Assembly (NCBI GenBank): GCA_937965665.1
Contig: CALCJE010000019.1
Location: 1-31,909, forward strand
Reading direction: 5' to 3'
DNA from: an uncultured Bacteroidales bacterium
GTDB taxonomy: Bacteria; Bacteroidota; Bacteroidia; Bacteroidales; UBA4417
Length of the DNA stretch: 31,909 nucleotides
Part shown: piece by piece, positions 17,201 through 23,219 of the stretch
How positions within the stretch are numbered: position 1 is the first letter of the stretch
Layout of the letters: each line of letters starts with the position of its first letter
The notes under the pieces: model-generated
Database searches by the model: none
Told to the model about the DNA's origin: nothing
The model's input: only the letters and a program-made list of their open reading frames with translations
Made by a program: the position numbers and the translations under genes

Positions 17201-17208
17201 TATCTTTG
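17201..17208 (+). promoter_or_regulatory. -7 promoter box for the patatin-BamA gene
   Basis: TATCTTTG, followed by CA, matches the extended TAnnTTTG box. Transcription should begin near 17213, leaving about 23 bases before the ATG at 17236. The usual -33 position falls inside the preceding terminator stem and shows no TTTG. Confidence 0.5.
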
Positions 17209-17235
17209 CATATCCCTTATCATCATTGGTATTTC

Positions 17236-19539
17236 ATGAAAAAAAATAGTATTCTCTTACTTCTGCTTTTTTGCTTCCTTACAGTTGGTGCGCAAAAAGT
17301 TGCAGTTGTATTGAGTGGAGGTGGTGCAAAAGGGGTTTCGCATATCGGGGTATTGCGGGCGCTCGAAGAAAATGGAATACCTATTGATTACATTGCCGGA
17401 ACATCCATGGGGGCCATAATCGGCGGCCTTTATGCAGCTGGTTATTCGCCTGACCAGATGGAAAAAATTATCAATTCCGAAGAATTTACAAAATGGGTTT
17501 CTGGCAAACTCGACCTTCAATATACATATTTCTTCAGGCGCGGCCAGCCCGATGCATCCTGGCTTACCTTTAAATTTAAATATGATTCGGTGCTACAAAC
17601 TAAATTGCCAACCAATATAGTTTCGCCGGTACGTATGGATTTTGCTTTTCTTGAGTTATTTACCGAAGCCTCGGCTGCTTCAGAATACGATTTTAATAAC
17701 CTGATGGTGCCTTTCCGCTGTGTGGCATCTGATATACGTTACAACAGGCCCTATATCCTGCGTAAAGGCGACCTGGGGTCAGCCATCAGGGCTTCCATGA
17801 CTTTCCCGTTTTACTTTAAGCCTATACGGATTGATGGAAAACTGCTGTTCGACGGAGGGATGTATAATAATTTTCCATCGGATGTGGTTATGGAGGATTT
17901 TTTCCCCGACATTATTATTGGAAGTAAGGCTGCCGGAAATTATGATCCGCCAAAGGAGGATGATGTGGTTTCGCAACTGGGCAGTATGTTGATGGGTGAA
18001 ACTAAATTTAACCTCTATTGCGATGCCAGCGTTTTAATAGAACCCCGGCTGAAAGACGTGAATGTGATCGATTTCTCGAATACCGAGGCTTTTATTGATA
18101 GTGGTTACGTGGCTACTCAGCGTTTGATACCTTCCATACGACAGTTCGTGGTTGATACCGTTACACAGGCAATGCACGACAGCATACGCAGAAGTTTTAA
18201 TAACCGGAAACCTCCCCTGATTATAAACAGTGTTGAGGTACGTGGGCTCGAACCAGGCCAATCCGTGTATGTAGCCAACGCTATTCTTGGCCAGTTCAGG
18301 TGGCGTAAGTCCGATTTGTATTATGGCCATGATCTGAACATTGACCAGGTAAAATCTGCATACTTTAAGGTGTTGGGCGAAGATCGTTTGAAATCAGCAT
18401 TTCCTACGCTGGTTTACGATACGGTTAGTTTGAGGTATAGGCTGAAAATTGATGCTCAGTATGAGAAAGGGATCGATGCCAACTTTGGCGGAAGCCTGTC
18501 GTCGGGCGGAAGCAACGAAATTTTTCTGCAACTTAAATATAGCTTATGGAAGAAGGCGGCGTATACTGCAAGGGTCAACGGTTCGTTCGGGCGGTTTTAT
18601 AATTCGGCGCTGGCAGGCGGACGCATTGAACTGGCAGGGAAAAAACCAAAATATGTTGAAGCAGAATATACCTTCAACCAGTTTAATTATTTCCGGACAG
18701 GCTCCTTCTTTTTTGTTGATGCCACGCCTTCGTACCTGTACGAAAACAATACCAACTTCAGGCTGGATATGGGTTTCCCAATCACTTACAAAGGCAAACT
18801 CGAAACCGGTTTAACTTTTGGTTTAAACAGAGCAGATTATTTTCAAACCAACACGCCTACAAGCGGGGATAAGGAAGACAAAACGAAGTTCAATTTCGTA
18901 AGCCCATATGTGGAACTGGAATTCAATACCCTCAACAGGAAACAATATTCAAACCAGGGCTACAGGGTTTATTCAAGTGTGCAATTTGTAAGCGGCCTCG
19001 AAAAACACTTCCCCGGAACTACTTCTGTACTTCAGGGGAATTACTCGGGGAGCCATAATTATTTTATTTTTAAATTTCTGTACGACAAGTACTTCAGTGT
19101 TGGAAAAGTGTACAAACCGGGAGTTAATTTCGAATTCCAGGCCAATAACCTCGAGAGCTTCCGGAATTTTACCTCAACCACGCTATATATGCCCATTTAT
19201 TGCCCTTTATACGAAATGGCAACGGTTTACCAGTCGGTTTTCAGACCTACCGGATTTTTGTCGCTGGGCATGCGCAATGTGTTGAGCATAAGTAAGAATC
19301 TTGATTTCCGCGCTGAAGCTTTCCTGATGGCCCCGGTTCGCGAACTAAGCAGCAACAGTTCGCAGCAAGTTGTAAAGAGCGAACTTTTTCCTGCTATACA
19401 CCATGTGTTGTCAACAAGCTTTGTTTTCACTACGCCAATAGGTCCGTTGAGCGCCTCCTTAAATTATTACGGAAACGGTATTCCTGTCTCGTTTTTCGTG
19501 AATGTGGGTTACATTATCTTTAACCGTTCTGCATTTTGA
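17236..19539 (+). CDS. Patatin-like phospholipase fused to a BamA-type outer-membrane barrel
   Basis: The 767-residue protein starts with a signal peptide (MKKNSILLLLLFCFLTVGAQ, cut before Q20). The ATG at 17236 is preferred over an in-frame TTG at 17206, which would put ten polar residues ahead of the signal. The patatin domain (about 21-300) has the oxyanion loop SGGGAKGVSHIGVL, the nucleophile S57 in GTSMG, and the catalytic D206 in DGG, so the Ser-Asp dyad is intact. A POTRA-like segment follows (about 327-400, with IINSVEVRGLEPGQ), then about 350 residues of alternating strands ending in phenylalanine, as in BamA/Omp85 barrels. The layout is that of type Vd (PlpD-like) autotransporters. 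It should sit in the outer membrane with the lipase exposed or released. The gene stands alone. Confidence 0.93.
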   Translation: MKKNSILLLLLFCFLTVGAQKVAVVLSGGGAKGVSHIGVLRALEENGIPIDYIAGTSMGAIIGGLYAAGYSPDQMEKIINSEEFTKWVSGKLDLQYTYFFRRGQPDASWLTFKFKYDSVLQTKLPTNIVSPVRMDFAFLELFTEASAASEYDFNNLMVPFRCVASDIRYNRPYILRKGDLGSAIRASMTFPFYFKPIRIDGKLLFDGGMYNNFPSDVVMEDFFPDIIIGSKAAGNYDPPKEDDVVSQLGSMLMGETKFNLYCDASVLIEPRLKDVNVIDFSNTEAFIDSGYVATQRLIPSIRQFVVDTVTQAMHDSIRRSFNNRKPPLIINSVEVRGLEPGQSVYVANAILGQFRWRKSDLYYGHDLNIDQVKSAYFKVLGEDRLKSAFPTLVYDTVSLRYRLKIDAQYEKGIDANFGGSLSSGGSNEIFLQLKYSLWKKAAYTARVNGSFGRFYNSALAGGRIELAGKKPKYVEAEYTFNQFNYFRTGSFFFVDATPSYLYENNTNFRLDMGFPITYKGKLETGLTFGLNRADYFQTNTPTSGDKEDKTKFNFVSPYVELEFNTLNRKQYSNQGYRVYSSVQFVSGLEKHFPGTTSVLQGNYSGSHNYFIFKFLYDKYFSVGKVYKPGVNFEFQANNLESFRNFTSTTLYMPIYCPLYEMATVYQSVFRPTGFLSLGMRNVLSISKNLDFRAEAFLMAPVRELSSNSSQQVVKSELFPAIHHVLSTSFVFTTPIGPLSASLNYYGNGIPVSFFVNVGYIIFNRSAF

Positions 19540-19596
19540 TACATCGGGTATAAGAATCCGGTTTGGCAATTAAAAACCCGGTAACCTGCGCTGACA

Positions 19597-19617
19597 ATCA
19601 ATTTATAATAAATTGAT
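19597..19617 (+). repeat. Perfect 21-base palindrome (operator-like)
   Basis: ATCAATTTAT and ATAAATTGAT flank a single central A at 19607. The arms match perfectly and the site covers the predicted -33 box of the downstream promoter. There is no T-tract, and a one-base loop cannot fold as RNA without opening, so a protein-binding site is more likely than a terminator. Confidence 0.5.
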
Positions 19618-19644
19618 CTACTTATCGAAATGTTGTTAAATTTG
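19613..19644 (+). promoter_or_regulatory. Promoter upstream of the DUF349 gene
   Basis: TTG (19613-19615), a 21-base spacer and TAAATTTG (19637-19644) followed by CA fit the Bacteroidota promoter consensus. Transcription should start near 19649, giving a leader of about 130 bases before the ATG at 19779. Confidence 0.6.
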
Positions 19645-19706
19645 CAGCCTTATAAAACCGAAACAGTCATTGTACAACTAACCTTTCTCGAAAGAGATTC
19701 ACATAC

Positions 19707-19740
19707 AACCGCTATTCGAAAGAAGTAGCGGGTTTTATTT
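19707..19740 (+). terminator. Terminator-like hairpin in the DUF349 leader
   Basis: AACCGCTATTC pairs with GAA-G-TAGCGG-G-TT, leaving one bulged G at 19725 and one at 19732, closed by a GAAA tetraloop at 19718-19721. The sequence then runs TTATTT. The hairpin lies about 60 bases after the predicted transcript start and about 40 bases before the start codon, so it could end a short RNA or attenuate the gene. Confidence 0.45.
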
Positions 19741-19778
19741 AATCCTGATCAATAGTTTAATTACTAACTCATTAACAG

Positions 19779-21965
19779 ATGGAATCCACCAAACATCCCG
19801 ATCAAAATCCTGAGCTCAACCAGGAGGAGAATTCACAGCAGGAAGTTCCTGTAAGCACAGTAAACGAAATGCCAATGCAAGCAGCCGTAGAAACGGAACA
19901 AGCCATTGCTGAAGCCATTGCTGAAGTTGCTCCGGCAGCTGAAACTCAAGAAATACAAGTTGAGGCTGAAATTGAAACACAAGCCGGGCCAGTGGCCGAA
20001 ACTGAAACCCAGGCTGTTGCTGTTGCAGAAGCAGAGGTTGCAACAAAAGTTGAAGCTGCAGAAGAAATTGTTGTAAATGAAGTTGATACTACTCCCGTGG
20101 TTGAAACAAAAACAAAAACAGCGGCAAAAACAAAAGCTCCTAAACCTGTTGCTGAACCCGAACTTGTTCCTGAAATTGCGGATGAAGCTGATGCCATTGA
20201 CGAAGTTATTGATGCCGAAGTCGCCGCCCTGGAAACCTCAAGTGTCGATTATGCGCATATGGATCGCGAACAATTGGTGAGCCTTCTCGAAGAAACTGTT
20301 CAGAATGAAGATGTTAATGAAATAAAATCGAAAGTAGCCCAGATAAAGGTTGCATACCTTGCGCTTTCAAACAAGGAGCGCCAGGAAATGTACCAGGATG
20401 CTGCCGCCAGCGAAGAAGCTGAAAATTTCGAAATTTCAGATCCGCTCGAAGAGCGTTTTAAAGCTGCTTTCGGAATATATAAACACAATAAATTCCGCTT
20501 TACCGAAGACCAGGAGAAGGTTAAACTCCAGAACCTGGAAGCTAAAAAGAAAATTCTTGAGGAACTGAAATCCCTGATCAACTCGGAAGAAACCCTCAAA
20601 AAGACATACGACGAATTTAAGGCTCTGCAGGATACCTGGAAAGGAATTGGGATGGTTCCCAAAACTGAAGCCCAGGGTTTATGGCAGAATTATCATTTCC
20701 TGATCGAAAAATTCTTCGATAAAGTAAAGATAAACAAGGAACTTAAAGATCTTGATCTTCGTAAGAATCTCGAACGCAAGATTGAACTCTGCGAAAAGGC
20801 AGAAGAACTGGTACTCGAAACTTCTATTTCGCAATCCTTCAAACGCCTGCAGGAACTGCACGAAGAGTGGAAAGAGATTGGTCCTGTTGCCCAGGATAAA
20901 CGCGAAGAAGTTTGGGATCGCTTTAAAACGGCTACAGAAAAAATAAACGACCGCCGCCACGAATTTTACAAGAAGATACAGGGCGACCTCGAAGCAAACT
21001 ACGCAGCTAAAGTACTGCTTTGTGAAAAAGCAGAGCAACTGGTTGCTACCGAGTTTAACTCCATCAAACAATGGCAGGACAGCACCCAACAGGTGAACGA
21101 ACTGCTTAAGTTGTGGAAATCTGTCGGACAAGCTCCCCAGAAAGTGAACAATGAAATCTGGAATCGTTTCAAAGCCCAGCTCGATCTGTATTTTTCGAAT
21201 AAAAAGGAATATTTCAGCAAGCTTAAAGATCAGCAACTCAACAATTACAATATGAAAGTTGAGCTTTGCCTGCAGGCTGAATCGCATAAACTGAGCACCG
21301 ACTGGAAAAATTCATCGCGTGAGCTGATCCGTCTTCAGGACGAATGGAAAAAAATCGGTCCGGTTCCTCGTAAACACAGCGAAAAAATCTGGAAACGCTT
21401 CCGTACTGCCTGTGATGAATTCTTTAATGCTAAAAATGAGCATTTCAAAGGCCTGCAAGCCAGCGAAGGTGGTAACCTGCAGATTAAGCTCGAAATCATC
21501 GCCAAACTTAATGCTTTTGAATACAGCGAAAACCGGCAGGAAAGTCTTGCAAAAGTAAAGGAACTACAGCGACAGTGGATGGAAACCGGTCATGTGCCCA
21601 TCAAGGAGAAAGATCGCGTACAGGCTGAATTTAAATCGGCAGTAAATAAAATCTACGATAAGCTGAAAGTGGATTCGCAGGAAGCCAGCCAGATGAACTA
21701 CCGCTCGCGTTTCGAAAACGTAAAGGATCAGCCTGATGCCGGCCGTATTATTAACCGCGAACGTTCGGGCCTGCAAGCCAAGATTGATAGCCTGAAAGAG
21801 GAAATACTGCTTTGGGAAAACAATATTGGTTTCTTTGCCAAGTCGAAACAGGCAAACCTGTTGAAGGCTGAATTCGAAACCAAAATCGCTAGAGCCAAGG
21901 AAGAACTTGCTTCGCTCGAAGCCAAGGCAAAAATTCTGCGGAGTGTTGCCCGCGAACAGCAATAA
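19779..21965 (+). CDS. DUF349 repeat protein
   Basis: The 728-residue cytoplasmic protein has an acidic, low-complexity N-terminal region of about 150 residues rich in Ala, Glu and Val, then a short helical segment (about 155-215). Five DUF349 repeats follow, each marked by a Trp and a turn of the WKxIGxVP type: W287, W364, W446, W523 and W600, spaced 77, 82, 77 and 77 residues. A C-terminal coiled-coil region rich in Lys, Glu and Ala covers about 655-728. There is no signal peptide or membrane helix. The molecular role of DUF349 proteins in this phylum is not known to me; the repeats look like stacked helical bundles suited to binding protein or nucleic acid. The gene has its own promoter, a structured leader and a strong terminator. 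Confidence 0.9.
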   Translation: MESTKHPDQNPELNQEENSQQEVPVSTVNEMPMQAAVETEQAIAEAIAEVAPAAETQEIQVEAEIETQAGPVAETETQAVAVAEAEVATKVEAAEEIVVNEVDTTPVVETKTKTAAKTKAPKPVAEPELVPEIADEADAIDEVIDAEVAALETSSVDYAHMDREQLVSLLEETVQNEDVNEIKSKVAQIKVAYLALSNKERQEMYQDAAASEEAENFEISDPLEERFKAAFGIYKHNKFRFTEDQEKVKLQNLEAKKKILEELKSLINSEETLKKTYDEFKALQDTWKGIGMVPKTEAQGLWQNYHFLIEKFFDKVKINKELKDLDLRKNLERKIELCEKAEELVLETSISQSFKRLQELHEEWKEIGPVAQDKREEVWDRFKTATEKINDRRHEFYKKIQGDLEANYAAKVLLCEKAEQLVATEFNSIKQWQDSTQQVNELLKLWKSVGQAPQKVNNEIWNRFKAQLDLYFSNKKEYFSKLKDQQLNNYNMKVELCLQAESHKLSTDWKNSSRELIRLQDEWKKIGPVPRKHSEKIWKRFRTACDEFFNAKNEHFKGLQASEGGNLQIKLEIIAKLNAFEYSENRQESLAKVKELQRQWMETGHVPIKEKDRVQAEFKSAVNKIYDKLKVDSQEASQMNYRSRFENVKDQPDAGRIINRERSGLQAKIDSLKEEILLWENNIGFFAKSKQANLLKAEFETKIARAKEELASLEAKAKILRSVAREQQ

Positions 21966-21970
21966 ACATG

Positions 21971-21996
21971 AAAAGCCCCGGAAGGGGCTTTTTTTT
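21971..21996 (+). terminator. Terminator after the DUF349 gene
   Basis: AAAAGCCCC (21971-21979) and GGGGCTTTT (21984-21992) form a perfect 9-bp stem capped by a GGAA tetraloop, followed by T residues to 21996. Confidence 0.9.
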
Positions 21997-22074
21997 GTTC
22001 CCTGTATAAAGTCAGCATTTTGTTAAAATTACGGCCTGCCGTTCGCGGCTCCCTGACCAAATGCAGATAATGTG

Positions 22075-22082
22075 TACCTTTG
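22075..22082 (+). promoter_or_regulatory. -7 promoter box immediately before aroC
   Basis: TACCTTTG, followed by CA, is a good extended -7 box ending four bases before the aroC ATG at 22087. Transcription is expected to start at or within a few bases of the ATG. No clear -33 TTTG is seen. Confidence 0.5.
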
Positions 22083-22086
22083 CATT

Positions 22087-23169
22087 ATGTCAGCTAACAC
22101 ATTCGGAACCATATTCAGGCTCACCACTTTTGGAGAGTCGCACGGCATTGCCCTAGGAGGCATAATAGATGGCTGCCCGGCCGGGCTTCGCATCGATGTG
22201 GAATTTATTCAGCAGGAACTTAACCGGCGACGTCCTGGTCAGTCGGAAATGACCACTCCGCGCGATGAAAAAGATGCCATCGAAATTCTATCCGGAGTTT
22301 TCGAAGGGCGGTCAACAGGTTCGCCTATTGCCTTCGAAATCAGGAATAAAGATCAGCACAGCTCCGATTATGATCATCTCAAAAATGCATACCGCCCGTC
22401 GCATGCCGATTTTACCTACGACAGCAAATACGGATTTCGTGATTACCGTGGCGGTGGCCGGTCTTCGGCCCGCGAAACCCTTTCGCGTGTTGCCGGTGGT
22501 GCCATTGCAAAACTATTGCTCCTCCATTCAGGGATAAGGGTAAAAGCTTTTGTGAGCAGTATTGGTGAAGTAAAAAGCGAAAAAGGATTTACCATCGATC
22601 AGCTCGACAAAATTGAAGAAAGCCTGGTTCGCTGCCCCGACACGGAAGCATCGGACCGAATGATAGACCTCATCACCCGGCTTAAAAAGGAGGGTGATAC
22701 CACAGGTGGTGTTATTACCTGTATTATCGATGGCGTTCCGCCGGGCCTGGGCGAACCCGTTTTTGATAAACTGCAGGCCGACCTGGCCAAAGCAGCCATG
22801 AGCATTAATACCGCTAAAGGCTTCGAGTATGGTGAAGGATTTAATGCTCCATCCATGCGTGGATCAACACATAACGATATTTTTACTGCCAACGAAAAAG
22901 GTGAAATACGCACTGTTACCAACCACTCGGGCGGTATTCAGGGAGGAATAAGCAATGGCAGCGATATTATTTTTAAAGTTGCTTTCAAACCAATTGCAAC
23001 CATTTTACAGGCTCAACAGTCAGTTACCAATACAGGCGAAAATATTGAACTTGCAGCCAAAGGCAGGCACGATGTTTGTGTGGTTCCCCGTGCAGTGCCT
23101 ATTGTTGAAGCTATGGCAGCACTTGTTATAGCTGATCATTTACTTCGCAACAGGTCGGCAAAACTGTAG
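22087..23169 (+). CDS. aroC: Chorismate synthase
   Basis: The 360-residue enzyme converts 5-enolpyruvylshikimate 3-phosphate to chorismate with reduced FMN, the last step of the shikimate pathway to aromatic amino acids and folate. Motifs are all present: NTFGTIFRLTTFGESHG near the start (GESHG at 16-20), RRRPGQSEM, DYRGGGRSSARET at 119-131, NHSGGIQGGISNGSDI, and RHDVCVVPRAVPIVEAM with R327, H328 and D329. An in-frame GTG at 22072 would add five residues, but the family normally begins close to the ANTFG motif and the GTG overlaps the promoter, so ATG 22087 is chosen. No other aromatic pathway gene is nearby. The AsmA-like gene follows after 50 bases and may be co-transcribed. Confidence 0.97.
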   Translation: MSANTFGTIFRLTTFGESHGIALGGIIDGCPAGLRIDVEFIQQELNRRRPGQSEMTTPRDEKDAIEILSGVFEGRSTGSPIAFEIRNKDQHSSDYDHLKNAYRPSHADFTYDSKYGFRDYRGGGRSSARETLSRVAGGAIAKLLLLHSGIRVKAFVSSIGEVKSEKGFTIDQLDKIEESLVRCPDTEASDRMIDLITRLKKEGDTTGGVITCIIDGVPPGLGEPVFDKLQADLAKAAMSINTAKGFEYGEGFNAPSMRGSTHNDIFTANEKGEIRTVTNHSGGIQGGISNGSDIIFKVAFKPIATILQAQQSVTNTGENIELAAKGRHDVCVVPRAVPIVEAMAALVIADHLLRNRSAKL

Positions 23170-23219
23170 ACTAAAGTCAGCAATCATACGTTTATTTTTA
23201 TATCAAATTACTTCCTGCA

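Noticed and set aside
17206..17235. TTG start giving ten extra residues on the patatin-BamA protein
   Set aside because: It overlaps the promoter -7 box and would place polar residues ahead of a normal signal peptide starting at 17236.
19561..19584. CCGG-type inverted repeat after the patatin-BamA gene as a terminator
   Set aside because: The arms are short and mismatched, the loop is long and there is no T-tract after it.
22072..22086. GTG start giving five extra residues on aroC
   Set aside because: It overlaps the promoter -7 box, and the family normally begins close to the ANTFG motif at 22087.
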